A stretch of DNA of 64,000 bases, taken from contig OZ017804.1 in the NCBI GenBank assembly GCA_963969395.1, positions 14,384,001 to 14,448,000 on the forward strand. Direction: 5' to 3'. The DNA comes from Pseudoscleropodium purum. Taxonomy: Eukaryota > Streptophyta > Bryopsida > Hypnales > Brachytheciaceae. Below, piece after piece: positions 13,471 through 25,305 of this stretch (its first letter is position 1; every line of letters begins with the position of its first letter). Both the position numbers and the translations under genes were made by a program. The notes beneath the pieces are model-generated. The model saw only the letters and a list, made by a program, of their open reading frames with translations. It had not been told where the DNA came from and did not search any database.

Positions 13471-14816
13471 ACGGGATTTTTATTTCTTTTTCAAAAATCA
13501 AACCTTAAGTAGAGTTTGAACTCTAAGAGGTAAATCTATAACAATTCGGAATGAAAGCTTTTATCCTAAATTCATCAATTGCAAGATTGTGAATTATTAA
13601 ATTTTTCTATTATATATCAATATTCTATAGGTATAGAACTACTTATCACAAAACAATTGATCTTCACTCTTCAATTAATATTTCACTTTAATTCTCCTTC
13701 TCTTGCCCTATTTTGCCCCTTGCTTGATTCTCCCTTCCAATCGCACCTTCCTTTGTTTCCACAATGAATTTCTCTTTACTTCCGCACTCCATTTTTATAT
13801 TGTTCAATCTTTTGCAAAATTGGCATTTCTTTATCTTCTTCTTGAAATTATCTTTGTCCATTTTTATTTTATCTTTGATTCTTTTATTTGTATTTAATTT
13901 TCTATTTATTAATTTTCTATTTTCTATTTCCTTTTTAAAACAATATCACTCAAATTCTAATCGAATTTATTTATAGTATGCAATTATTATTTAGAGATTT
14001 TTGATTGAATACACAACATTCCAATCTCCCAATTGATAATACATGTAATGCTTTCAAATCAATTTTCACAAACCACTCAACATAAATTTCCCAATCGATT
14101 ATAATATTTCATTTTCTCCTGATTGACTTTGTCTTCATAATTGACTCAACAACTTCTTCACGAATTACAATTCTAATTGATTCATTCCAAATACTTCATT
14201 TATTTTCACAAATTCAATGTTTAAATTCACTCAGCAACTCAATTATCACAATTGACCATCACAAGTTTCTTCACATACTTTTACAATCGATTCTTTCCAC
14301 AATTCATTCACAATTTCACAATTGCCTCCACACACAGTACATACACTACCACAAATTCTCAACACTTCCAATTGCACACATTCATCACACACATATTCTC
14401 CACATCACACAACTACACACATCTCAAACACAATTGCACTTACAGACACAATCGGCAAACTTACACTGTATTACAAACATAAAAATTACACACAATAGTT
14501 TTTACTTTCGGCAATTGGAAGGAGCTCTTGTGACATTGCAATGAAGACTAAACACAATTGGAAAGAATTGAGTTTAAGTACTTAGACTCACCCCAATCCA
14601 AATCCACCAATTGATAATCTAAATGCCTCTTTATATTTATATTATGCACAATATACCCAATCGATAAAATACTACATATAAACTCCTTGATACATTCATA
14701 ATCGGTAAAAACTATAAATTAGCATGAAAACTACCAATTGAGCAAAAAAATAATAATAATCAGACTACAATAACTCTCCAAGATCTCTTGCATAAGCAAA
14801 ATGGTCCCTTTGTCCT
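13471..14816. other. AT- and CA-rich low-complexity sequence
   Basis: The segment 13980-14760 is dominated by short motifs such as 'cacaattg', 'aattgac' and 'ttcacac'. It has strong strand asymmetry (C over G) but no periodic tandem unit that could be fixed by eye. Overlapping short open frames at 13579-13976 and 14252-14482 reflect this composition and are not called as genes. Confidence 0.5.
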
Positions 14817-15740
14817 TTAACCCCTAAAGTTCCATAACTATGTTTTCACCAAAAATGCTTGAAAATTGCCATTTTTAATACAAGTACCTATTTTTCGAAT
14901 TTTTTTGGACATATGTAACTTTAGGATTTTGTAGTAAATAGTATCAAGAACATGTGGTAGTAATTTTAGATATTTCCATCACGTGGATTGCAAGATATAA
15001 GCATTCAAATTCACAAAAATCATTTTTTTGCCCATCGAAAAGCAAGGCAACTGCACATCACAAGCTCACTTTTCTATGATAAAATGACCAAAATGGTGAT
15101 GCTTCTTTGTATTATTTTTCCTATATAAGTTTTCTACATGCTTGGAAATTTCAGATCATTTGGAATTGTACAACAATAGGAAGAAAATAATAAGTAGGTA
15201 ATAGTAGAGAAAGATTCAAATTACTAAATTATTAAGAATTTAATTATGGAATTGAAAAATGCCAATACCAATGGTGGAAAGGTTGTAATAAACATCCTAC
15301 ATCCTATAATTTTATTCTTTTCCAAAAATATTAAAAATTAGGTAAGATAAAGGCTTTCAAAGTTAATTTTAGAATAGAGGATCTATAATTGCCTGCAAAC
15401 AAAAAATCCTCATAATTTTTGACCCATTGATCAAAATGAAATGATTTAAAGCTTTCCATGTATACATAATTCTAGAAAACCAATTTCAAATTTTTATTTA
15501 TGAAAAAAATGATTTTTTCTGATCTGCCTAAATTACTCAATTACAAGAAAAAGTAACACATTAGGCTATAACTTTTGACTCATATTTTCAAATATCATGA
15601 AATTTAGTGCATATGAAAGATATGCCTTGTACCCACATTAAATTAAAATTTTGCCAAAATTATGGAAATCTTTAGTCACACGTACCTACCCAAAAATTCT
15701 ATGTAGCCAAAAAAATGCAATTTGGTCCTTTGGGGGTTAA
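14817..15740 (-). mobile_element. TTAA-flanked non-autonomous element, family R, copy 2
   Basis: It runs from TTAA-CCCCTAAAGTTCC to CCTTTGGGGG-TTAA, 924 bp, and is the inverse of 10767-11698. Both termini are intact in this copy. It is nested inside the giant inverted-repeat block. Confidence 0.8.
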
Positions 15741-16235
15741 AGGTTTAAATAGGCCAATGTGTTTAGGTATTGTTTTATTCTTTATACTATAAGTTTTGTG
15801 GCAATGATCTATACATTAAATTATATTGTCTTTTTTGTTTCTACCAATGAGATCTCTAGGATCGTATACTTCCTACTAGCATTTTTTAAATTGTCAAAAA
15901 AATCTTTGCAAGAAAGGGTGCACGTGCTTTGTTTCATGACATTTGGACCTATGATGTGGAGGTCATTGAATGTCTAAGTTTTTATGAATTAGAAAAATTT
16001 AAAAAGATTTTGACTTTTATTTTGAAGTGTCAATTGCGCATAGCTTACTAGTTTGTATAAAAAATATATATATATATAAAGCTAAATTTTAATTTCCAAA
16101 AATTGCTTGATATAATTTTAATATTTATATATTCATTTCTTCTTAAATAAAAATTTATAATTTAAAAAACTATAATTTTTAAATAAAATTATGTGACTCA
16201 CAATATAGTCTTGCATATTTTGAATATATTATCAA
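15741..16235. repeat. Diverged copy of the inner part of the long terminal arm
   Basis: This stretch resembles 16475-16990 in the same orientation (shared 'gtttaaataggccaat', 'gagatctctagga' and 'cctatgatgtggaggt'). It carries many substitutions and a (TA)n microsatellite near 16062-16078. The right end of the block therefore carries two terminal-arm copies, one old and one identical to the left arm. Confidence 0.8.
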
Positions 16236-16466
16236 AAATGAATGATAGGCTGAAAGACGAAGGGATACATGCTTTGATTCTACTGTTGAAAAGATTATAA
16301 TAGGCAAACAAATGAATCTTTTAATTTAGACAAGCCATATTTGAGGAGCCAAGGTGCTCATGGCTTAATCAACTTGGAGCGAAGGATCTCAAATAGTTGT
16401 ATACTCAAATTAAAATATCCACCTAACATGTAGAAAAGTTCCAACATTTCTAACAGAATGGATCTT
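16236..16466 (-). repeat. Inverted copy of 2220-2420 with one satellite monomer
   Basis: The text here ('gaagggatacatgctttga', 'gacaagccatatttgag', 'ggatctcaaatagttgta') is the reverse complement of 2220-2420. It abuts the right long arm directly, so the sequence corresponding to left 755-2220 is missing at this junction. Confidence 0.8.
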
Positions 16467-17220
16467 TAGTCTTTAAAGGTTTTAAATAGGCCAATTTTTT
16501 AGGCAATTATTTTATTTTTTATACCATAATTATTGTATTAATGATTTGTACCATAAGTTTGATTGTTTGTTTTGTTTGTTTTAAATAGTGAGATCTCTAG
16601 GACCATGTGCTTCCTCATAGCATTTTAAAAATTGTCAAAAAGCTCTCTAGAAAGAAGGATGTACATGTTCTTTTTGATGATATTTGAACCTATGATGTGG
16701 AGGTTATTCAATGTCATATTTTTTATGAATTAAGAAAATTGAAAAACATTTTTACTTTTATTTTGGATGTGGTAATTGCATAGGGCTTGCTGGTTTCCAT
16801 GAGAAATTATCATTATAAAGTTGAATTTAGACTTTCAGAAATTGATTGATATAATTTTAATATTTATATACAAATTTGAATAGAAAATTTTAGATTTGTA
16901 ATTTTAAAAACTATAATGTTTAAATAAAATTATATGACTTATTACATATTATAGAATATTTTGGAATTATTATCAAAGATGAAGGTTAGATTTAGAAATA
17001 CCATGTAATAGGTTGATTTTTAAAATCACTTTGGAAATAGAAAATATGAATGGAAGTCTCACAATATTGGATATGTAATATAGGAATTCTTTCATATAGA
17101 GCTTGAATTTTTAGAATGCATCATTACGAAGAAATCGAACCCACAAAGAGGCTTTGAGTTTTCTTACTTATTTTTATACTAATTGAATGAATATGAAGGT
17201 GGACATATCTTCATTAGAAC
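16467..17220 (-). repeat. Right arm of a perfect long inverted repeat
   Basis: Exact reverse complement of 1-754. Because the left arm reaches base 1 of the window, the repeat may continue past 17220 without being testable here. Confidence 0.95.
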
Positions 17221-18172
17221 CACCACTTGGTGTGTGCTCCAATTAGTAAGATGAGAAGTCTCTTTTCACCTAAATTTATGAAATCGTGGAGGTGGATTGG
17301 ATAATGATGATGAATTTTTGGATTCATCATGTAATTCTTGGCCCAATTAGTGGGTTGAGAAGGCTCTTTCTACCCAAACTTTTGCTTTTCAAAGTGGCCT
17401 CATTCAATGGGGTTCAATTTTCTCCTAATGTGCCTTTTGGAAGTTTTTCAAATTTTTTTGATGGAGTAGCAAGCAAAACTCATTAGGCTTCATCTACTAA
17501 ATTTATGTATTGAATATGAATGCTTTCAAGTTTTAATAAAGTTTGACCAAAGAATATCCAATTTTTGAATGTAGAAATCTTTTGGGGGTTAAACCAAACT
17601 CATTGAATCATTGGTCATTGTTGTCACAACCATGATGACCTACAATACATGCACCAATATAGATGATACTAGATGTATACTCATTCAATCATATAGTGAA
17701 AGTCAAGGAAATTATCTAGTAATGATTTTTGAAATTTTAGAACAATGACAAAAGAAAGCATGTTTAAGCGCTTTGGAATCCTCTTTCAATTGCCAATGAG
17801 ATCCTACAAAAAGAATTTATGTTTCATAATAGTAAGTTTGTTAACTTGCTATTTAGTTGTAAGTGCCTAAAATCAACTTGAACCCCAAACCAATCTTGAA
17901 AATATGTAGACTTAAGTAGTTCAAAATGTTCAAAATGTGTACATGAATGCAAAAAATGGTTTTATTAGGATACATCATGAGGATTGGGTGGGTTTCAAAA
18001 ATTTATAGTAAAATCATACAAATTCAAAATCTTACAAGATTTTTTTGAATATTTAGTTGCCAATGTATTAGAAAATAGTTTGATATGTTGATTTCCATTA
18101 GGGTATACATAATGCTTACACGGATGGTAAATAGGCCTTTTGACCTTAGTGTAGATTATGGATGCACTTACC
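17221..18172. other. Intergenic, AT-rich; short imperfect direct repeat
   Basis: Two imperfect copies of a segment ('ccaattagtaagatgagaag' near 17240 and 'cccaattagtgggttgag' near 17340) lie about 100 bp apart. No supported gene; the open frame at 17286-17486 spans this repeat. Confidence 0.4.
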
Positions 18173-18867
18173 TTAACTCCTTAGCGCTCTAATATCCAAT
18201 TTTTGAATGATGAACAAATTGAAATTCACGTTTCTTTTTCATTATTGCTTGAATGAAAGCCATCTTAATTTGTGGAGATGCTTTATCAAGTTTTTGTTTT
18301 ATCGAATGGTTGGATTTGGTAGTATTAGAATACATATTTTTGTAAAATTACAGATGTGGAAGTATGTCAAGTGGTTGACAAAGCAAAAATTGAATTGACT
18401 CTAGTTCAAAACTAGATTTGCAAAATTGAGGTCATAGATTTAAAAAATATAAAAATTTCAAAAAATCACCAATTCAAGAAAACTTCATTTGAAATCCATC
18501 CCAACAAGTCTGACCCAAAAATGATAATATTTTGCTCATAATCAAATTTAATAAAAAATTTGGAATTTCTCTTTCAAAATTTATAAAAAAAAAATATTGG
18601 TGATAGCATTGGTGAATCTAATCATACAGATGGAGTCTTAAACTCAAAATATAATCTAAAACTTTAATTTGCATATCAATTTCAAAATGTTCTTCCAACT
18701 TGTACTATATGATGATTTTTCTCAAATCTAAAACCCCAAATAAAATCTAAAACTTTAATTTGTATATCAATTTCAAAATATTCTTACAAATAGTACTATG
18801 TGATGACTTTTCTCAAATCGTCAACTTTGGTGAAAACTCTTGAAGACTCTATATGTTCAGGGATTAA
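18173..18867 (-). mobile_element. TTAA-flanked non-autonomous element, family P, copy 1
   Basis: It is bounded by TTAA-CTCCTTAGCGC (18173) and CAGGGA-TTAA (18867). The interior is the inverse of 25839-26417 and 50939-51500. It carries an extra tandem duplication: 18647-18729 is repeated at 18739-18819 ('ctaaaactttaatttg' and 'tcaatttcaaaat'). Its right edge touches the hairpin that follows. Confidence 0.75.
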
Positions 18868-19092
18868 TCCTTCCTTTCTCCACAACACAATTATGGAGCG
18901 AAATCACAATAAGGTATGTGCACCTAAAAGTGACACTCTCTTCATTGCAACCCGTATCTACAACTATCCAAGATTTCATGCTTGAAATCTTGGATAGTTG
19001 TAGATAGGGGTTGCAATGAGGAGAGTGTCACTTTTAGGTGCACATACCTTAGAATTTCTGAAGTTGTGGAGAATTGAAGGACCTAGAGAAAC
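18868..19092. repeat. Long near-perfect hairpin (inverted repeat)
   Basis: Bases 18911-18978 pair with 18983-19050 with two mismatches seen and a 4-base loop (tgct). Weaker pairing continues outward to about 18868 and 19092 (shared 'TCTCCACAAC', 'CCTTC' and 'GAAAT' around an indel of several bases). A transcript would fold into a stem of about 68 bp or more. It lies about 235 bp upstream of the heat-shock element of the HSP20 gene. It may be a MITE, a recent inverted duplication, or a small-RNA hairpin precursor; sequence alone does not decide. Confidence 0.9.
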
Positions 19093-19327
19093 GTGGAACA
19101 ATCTCGAATCTCCCGTCGGAAGCCGTGATCTTCACTCTACCTTACCGTATCCTTCACCTTCCGTTTCTGACTCCATTTCCGTGTCGGTGGTAAGACATGG
19201 TCAGATTCTGAAATCGAATTGGAGTTGAAAAACAGGACATGAAAGCTTGCTGTTGGGTCATCCAGAACTATGATAAAAAATTCCTTTCATCAGATTTGAA
19301 TCATCCTCCACTGAGCAGGCCGCTGTT

Positions 19328-19340
19328 TTCAGGAAAATTC
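19328..19340 (+). promoter_or_regulatory. Perfect heat-shock element
   Basis: The sequence TTCagGAAaaTTC is three alternating 5-bp heat-shock factor units without mismatch. It lies about 128 bp upstream of the TATA box of the HSP20 gene. A second two-unit site, TTCtgGAA, lies at 19399-19406. HSF binding is inferred from the consensus. Confidence 0.85.
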
Positions 19341-19467
19341 TCAGGAAATTAACACTGTTCACAGGAGTTTCGGTTCATTTCCAGTCTCTTGTAGATCTTT
19401 CTGGAATGCTCTACATCTGTTCTAGACTTCGACTTAGCATCCACGTCCGGCCTCTCCCTAGTATCTG

Positions 19468-19475
19468 TATAAATA
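19468..19475 (+). promoter_or_regulatory. TATA box of the HSP20 gene
   Basis: TATAAATA lies about 188 bp before the start codon and downstream of both heat-shock elements. This would give a 5' leader of roughly 155 bases. Confidence 0.8.
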
Positions 19476-19655
19476 GATCACCGAGCTCACACCAGTTCAT
19501 ATCAAACATCTTCAAATCGTCTACACTGCAACTGCAAGTTGAGAAATTGAAGCTTTCAAGTGATTTCCATTGAGCTATCGGTGCTTGAATTCTCCATTTT
19601 CTCTGTAAGGACCGACCCAACATTGCATAGTGTAGTTCAGTTGATAGCATAAATT

Positions 19656-20358
19656 ATGGCTCTTGTTTTGTCACCGTGGTTTGGGCGAGGATGCGGACGG
19701 CGCAGTACTCCGAGGTTCGGCTTCTGCAGTCCTTTGTTCACCGATTTAGTCATCGTCAAAGTGCCATTGCAAAGGCAATCTTGTGCACCGGATCCTGAGC
19801 GCACTGCCGCAACCGCCAGTGCTCGTATAGTGCAATGGGCTGAGACCCCCGAGGCACATATCTTCACGCTTCGTCTGCCAGGTACTTATCTCTCTAGCTG
19901 TCGCTTTTTCATTCCACCCAGTTAAGCTTTTGAATCGAACTGGTCTGCTTGCAAGGAAAGAACTTGTTTGCAGTGGAGACTAACTACGGCTATTTCATGA
20001 TCCACGTACAGGATTGAAGAAGGAGGATTTGCACATCCAGGTTGAAGACGACCGAATTCTTTACATCAGTCACAGTAACCAGCCCAAAGCAGAAGCCGCA
20101 AAGGAGGGAGACGCTGCCGCTGCTTCCACTTCCCAACCGCAAGAGCAGACACCGAGCAGCAGCTGCAGTTTCATGCGAAAGTTCAAGCTGCCAGAGACTT
20201 CCGACGTGGAGCAGATCAAAGCGGAGGTTGTCAACGAGACTTTGACAGTCACTGTACCGAAGCTGAAGACGAAGGCACCCGAGGCTCGGAAAATCGACGT
20301 TAGCGATGGTGCAGTTGTAGTGGATCCTAAGCTTAGTCCTTCGGCCCCACAGGCGTAG
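19656..20358 (+). CDS. Small heat-shock protein (HSP20 / alpha-crystallin family)
   Basis: Two exons, 19656-19881 and 20012-20358, joined at CCAG|GTAC...ACAG|GA in phase 1, encode 190 residues. ARIVQWAETPEAHIF and TLRLPGLKKEDLHIQVED form the start of the alpha-crystallin domain (about residues 55-95). FMRKFKLPE and NETLTVTVPK form its second half. KIDV near the C-terminus fits the I-x-I/V tail motif used in oligomerisation. The N-terminus resembles cytosolic class I plant proteins, with no clear targeting peptide. Unusual points are the Ala/Gln/Ser-rich linker replacing the usual charged loop between the two halves, and NETLTV in place of the typical NGVLTV. The family acts as ATP-independent holdase chaperones; heat induction is expected from the upstream heat-shock elements. 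The start was chosen as the first ATG after the TATA box. Confidence 0.93.
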
Positions 20359-20552
20359 ACTCATCTGAGTGTTCACTATTGTACATCATCACCATGACTT
20401 AGTAAATAAGCGCTCTAATTAGGGGTTATTGCATCCAAATGGCTGTAGGCAATTACTCCTAAATTGGGCCTAGGACGAAGCTGTAGAGGCTGAGTCCCGA
20501 TTGCTCCGGTGAATTCTTTTTCAATGTGCAGATGATTACATTCTGCACGGGA

Positions 20553-20558
20553 AATAAA
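20553..20558 (+). terminator. Candidate polyadenylation signal of the HSP20 gene
   Basis: AATAAA about 195 bases after the HSP20 stop codon, in otherwise unremarkable 3' sequence. Confidence 0.45.
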
Positions 20559-20959
20559 ACTTCTGACATCAAGTCTCTGGTGTACCAGATCTTTCACTCT
20601 GCTTTGCCAGTTCCAGTTGCAGGACTACTCAGGTGACGGAACGATTACAAGTAACATGAGAAGTGTGTATTTAACAAAAAAATTGCGTTAAACAAAAGAG
20701 TGGAAGAACCAGCTATAAAACTGTCCGCTGCAGACACAGTTGCAAGTCATAGACAGATCTAGCTCTGACGCGGCTCCACATGTAAATCGTTGGTCTGATG
20801 CTAAGCCAGTCACCGTCTGCAGGATCCACACTAACCTACTAGTATACAATTTGCAGTTCTAAAAGGCGGCCATGAAAGATAATGAGCGAGAACATAATAT
20901 TGCTCGACGTGTGAGTACCCTATTCTACAAGGAGACGAAGAGAACATCCCTGAATTTAC

Positions 20960-23900
20960 TCAGGCGCCATTAGTACTAGTAATGACACCTTCATATACCC
21001 CACCTGTCCGTAACTCTTCAATGGAATCAATTTCTCGTAGCCGTCCGACCTCACGCAGCCCTGACCAGCCTCGCCGGGTAAGGAAGCCTCGGAAGTCCTC
21101 CTCTGTGTAGATAATCTTGTTCTCTGTGTTGGCCGTTGTACGATTCGAATCATCGTGCAGGAGCACCTCCACTGAGATACCTGGTTTGAAAAATATTTGG
21201 ACAGCCCACAGACCCCCGTTTACTTAGTTTGTTGATCACTTCTTCGAAGCAGCTTCAGCATTGAGCAGAGGAAACAATTCGACAAATAGTACGGAAATGG
21301 ATAAGCGGAGTTCGTCTGTGCTGGAATGGAAATAAATGATACTCAATCTTAGTGTTGCAATCACCTACAAGAGATTATGCAAATTGAAGACAAAAATGGG
21401 TAGTCTGACGCTTAATTTGCCAATCTTAGTTGGTGACTGGAACACCTAGATTGAATATCGTACATTTCCACGAACAGAGAAATCACACATTAGACGCGAA
21501 ATGTATGCAAGGCTCAACAAAACTTTACTGGAACCAACAGAAGTAATATAATATACTTCACTCGGCCTCGTCAGTACTCTAGGTAGAATTTAGAAGCTTC
21601 GAGAACATGATATACGCAATCAGACGATACCTGGGTCCAGAATAAGGGAGTACTGGCCGGGTGGCATATCACGGCTCAAGGTTTGCACCACACCCTCCTC
21701 ATCTTCCAGCCAGAATGGCCGCTTTGTTCGCAAGCCGAATGCAGTTTTTATGGATTCCTTAATAGACTCAAATGGCCCATCGATTCTAACCCTCCGCGCC
21801 AAATCTCCCAACTTCACTGCAATTACCTTCCCTGCTGATAAGCGCCGATCTTCTACATCTGGACATTCCGAAGACAACGCAGCATCATCAGGTTCACAAA
21901 ATGCTTTCGTAGCCACTCAATATCCAACTCACTGACATGCCACTTCAGAACAAAACATATGCGCAGCATTGACTATGATTAAATAACAATGTTTTCAGTA
22001 AAATTAGATATCCTAGGAAGATGTTATCGCGTAATAATAAGGACATCCACGGGCAATGAAGAGATGGCAATTAACTAGGTAAAAAATAGGGAAATCCCCC
22101 CATTTCATTTCATTGTAGGAACTTGTGAACTAAATATTTTAATTAGTCATAAATAACACCTTGCTAGTAAGTACAAGTAGGTGATAATAGTGAAGGCTTC
22201 CTACGAATCATGGACAATCCTTTGAATTGCATCACACTAATCTTGCCTCCCCACGATTAATCTACCTATGATGTCGTCAAAATCTTTGAAACAATGAATT
22301 TCACTGAATACCATATTAAATGAGTGCATTCTACAAAGAGTCATGACACATGTCAGATCATCCGTCCTCACCATTTGCACCCGTATCTCTTTGACACCAA
22401 GATGCTGGAGTTCCGTTAGGCATGCAAGCTGGAGGGGAAACTCCAGCAGATAATGGAAGGGTAGCTGAATGCTCATCATCATCCTGCCGATGCTCTCGGT
22501 TGACTGTACTGGGTGGCCCTGTGAACATTGCAAAGAGGATCCACATGAGATGATGCTGTAAAACCCTGTGTCAGGAAATCTAGAGTTAATTCGACACTCA
22601 GTAAGGAGCGTGACCGTAATGTGGCAGCTACGCAAAATGCAACTGACGGAAACCGTTGCGGGACCTAGCCCGCCTTTTCATATAATCGGTTGACCTTCAA
22701 TCAGAAAAAGGTGAGAGCATGACTTGGCTAAATATCTACGGCCACTCATCTTGGATATAAGGTTCTCTACTGTTCCTTCAACAGTAGTCTACAACCTTCT
22801 ATTTTGAATCATCATACTTATATGAGAGAAAGTTGATCTCAAGAAATTTTGGATCCTACACCCAAACAAATCTCTCAAGAGCTAATATACTGATCTCCCA
22901 ATGATAGCACACTCTTTCATATTCATTAAATGCTTAAAGTGAAGGAAAGAGTATCCTCTGCCTTAGAGGTATCGAACAGCTGTCCTTAATAGATTGTCAC
23001 CCTCTAACATGAAACCTGCAATACCGTTCGCTAGTGGCATTCTAAATTTCAGGGATTCGCAAACAGTGACAAAACTCGCAAAACATGAATACCCTCCCGA
23101 GATTATCAAAATGTAAGCAATTAAGTTTGAGGTACCCTATTGAGACAAGTACCTAAAGGCGACACCCTAACATCATATTGGTTTTGAGAATGTACATTTC
23201 AACATCATAAATTGTGTCAAGCTTTAGGGCATCTACCAAAAAAACTTTGAACCCTTATAACTCATACAAATGGTATCCAAATGCATAAATCCCAATAATG
23301 CATTCTCTGGTGCATTGAAATCCTCTTTGATTCGGTTTGGTTTGATTAAAAAAGATGAGCATTCTAGTAATAGCAAACACGCTCAGCGTCGCTTGTAGGC
23401 GTGGTCACCTTAATCTTAAATTTTCAGATTACTTCACTTCCATTCAATATCCCCTTTGCATTTTCGATCATTACAGTAAGTAATGATTGGCTAACCCTAA
23501 GTCGGTAGACTAGTACTTCCTCCGTCCAGAAATAAGTGTCCTATTTGGACCTCATGTTTTTTAAGGTTGTTTTGAGTAGGGTCGGGTAAAAGTTTTCTTG
23601 TGTCCAATTTTATTTAGGTTGCAATGAACACACGTAATGTTTCTCGTTGAGTCTGGTGATATAAAACTTGGAACCCTTCTAAATTCTTCTTATCACAATA
23701 TGATCAGTGAAATTAGTATAAAACGTTTCCAACAAAACTGCGGACACTCATTTCTCGACGGAGGGAGTATGTTTCAGTACCTTTGGATGATTGATCTGCT
23801 TTGGTAAGGCTCCGATATGGAGTGCATAGCTTGGCCCTGTCCCCCAGCAGGTCCTCCAAGTCTTTGAAGCAAGCAATTTTCGATGACCCTCGGTCGTGCG

Positions 23901-24159
23901 TCTTGGCTTTCTTGTACTCCTTGAGCAGGTTGCGCCATTTGTCCGTGCACATGGTGGGCGACCGATCGTAGCCTCGGTCTTTCATTTTCTGCGAGATCTG
24001 CTCCCACAGATGCTTGTTGCTCTTGGAAGTGTTGAATAGGGCGTCCATCTCTTTCCGAAAAGCTATCAGAGCTTTGGTCTCGTCTTGGACCCATGTTTCT
24101 GCCCTCTTCTTGGGAGGCCGGAAGCTTTCGCCGAATGCTTCGGGAAGCAGAACCGGTGA
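20960..24159 (-). CDS. Trihelix transcription factor, GT-1/GT-4 type
   Basis: Four exons were joined in phase: 24159-23781, 22518-22372, 21915-21631 and 21180-20960 (stop TGA). The first encodes the single trihelix DNA-binding domain with the three spaced tryptophans ([30 protein letters not shown]), very close to plant GT-1. The second is a Gly/Ser/Pro-rich linker. The third and fourth encode the conserved C-terminal region ([53 protein letters not shown]), which in GT-1 is needed for oligomerisation and activation. GT-1 proteins are nuclear and bind GT-elements in light-regulated and other promoters. The upstream coding exon with the true start is not resolved (see 25306-25481). The acceptor of the third coding exon is a weak GAG, chosen because it is the only one keeping the frame open. 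Confidence 0.92.
23516..23767. mobile_element. Stowaway-type MITE in a trihelix-gene intron
   Basis: Terminal inverted repeats CTTCCTCCGTCCAGAAATAA and (reverse complement of the far end) CTCCCTCCGTCGAGAAATGA, flanked by TA on both sides (23514-23515 and 23768-23769). Length 252 bp. The CTCCCTCCGT end is the Stowaway (Tc1/mariner-mobilised) signature of plants. It sits in the intron after the trihelix exon, about 12 bp from the splice donor. Confidence 0.9.
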
Positions 24160-25305
24160 CTGGTGGAAACAAACAATCCGCCAAAATCACCGTCAGTCAA
24201 GGATCTAGGTTTACCGTTACCATATCAAAAGATTCATGGTCTTAAAAGCGACTAATTCGATGGTTAATATTTTGCAAATATTAATTCGTAAATGGTGAAA
24301 TTTGATATCCCAAGAATCAGCGAAGAACATGGCATGTATTGATCAATCAATAAATAAAATTGTAGAAATAGAAAAAATTGTAGAAAAGAAAGTCATATAT
24401 AACCTACACAAATCTGCTCGAAAAGCATGATCTCATTTCAAAATCTCATTCCATGGAATGCGCGCTTCAACCCTTAAAGAACCACTGAATCATGGGTTTA
24501 AAAAAAACAATTCAAATGACCACATTGTAGATATAATGCTTCAATCGAGGCCAAATTATATATCACGGGAATCAGTGAAGGACATTGCAATTTTTGGTGA
24601 GAACATAAACACTGTAAAAGAAAGTTCACATACGACCTACTCAAAACTGCTAATGAAAAAAACCACGACACCCAAAAACCTCATTCCACGGAATATGCAC
24701 TTGAACCCGTAAAGGATCGAGGATTTTACAGTTCAAAATTGACCAATTCTATTGACATACTTCAAATGAAGCCCAATTCATATCCCTCAAATCACCGAAC
24801 AACATTACATTCGTTCGTCAATAAAGACAGTCATCTTTATAAATTAATCTGAATGAAACTTTGAACAAAAAGCAGTTCACATGTGAACAACTGAAACCTA
24901 AGAAAAAATATCAGGCTTCTTGGTCCTGTTAGGGTTACAACCAAATTACTGATCGATCCTGTTAGGGTTACAACCGAATTGCTTCTTGCACCAATTCCAC
25001 ACTTTCTTGACAACCGAACCACGAAAGCTTTTTCGAAACCTCAAGCTGAACCAAAAGCGAAATCAGAGTGTAGGAAAGGGGCCCATGCCTGACCATTCAC
25101 AGGATCGATGTCAGCACTCTCTCTCCATCCAGTTCCGCCTTCAAACATTTTCAACCAAGCCGTCGCAGCTCGATCAAAGAATCATATCCACTTCTCTCCC
25201 GACCTAAACCGAAACCGAAACCTCTCAAGATTCGACCTGCCACCCCTTACAATGAGAATTGGGACGAATGGGGGCCTAATCTTTCGGAGATTGCGAAGCT
25301 CTCAC
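24160..25305. other. Probable first intron and leader region of the trihelix gene
   Basis: AT-rich, no independent gene. Two similar short segments ('cttcaacccttaaagaacc' at about 24467 and 'cttgaacccgtaaaggatc' at about 24701) resemble the termini of the TTAA-type elements but lack a matching partner. Confidence 0.4.

Larger units (their letters stand above)
1..17220. mobile_element. Giant inverted-repeat-bounded, gene-free block (>=17.2 kb)
   Basis: The first 754 bases are the exact reverse complement of the last 754 bases of this block, with no indel; base n pairs with base 17221-n. Between them lie satellite arrays, mirrored array segments and nested smaller elements, but no convincing protein-coding gene; the longest open frames are about 115 codons and fall in satellite repeats. 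The size and the identical ends suggest a giant non-autonomous terminal-inverted-repeat element or a recent foldback duplication. The left end coincides with the window edge, so the true boundaries and any target-site duplication cannot be seen. An assembly artefact is also possible. Confidence 0.55.

Noticed and set aside
13579..14482. Small hydrophobic and Thr/His-rich open frames
   Set aside because: They follow from the T-rich and CA-rich composition; no start context, domain or splice structure.
19016..19228. 70-residue open frame upstream of the HSP20 gene
   Set aside because: It begins inside the hairpin and runs toward the heat-shock promoter without a recognised domain.
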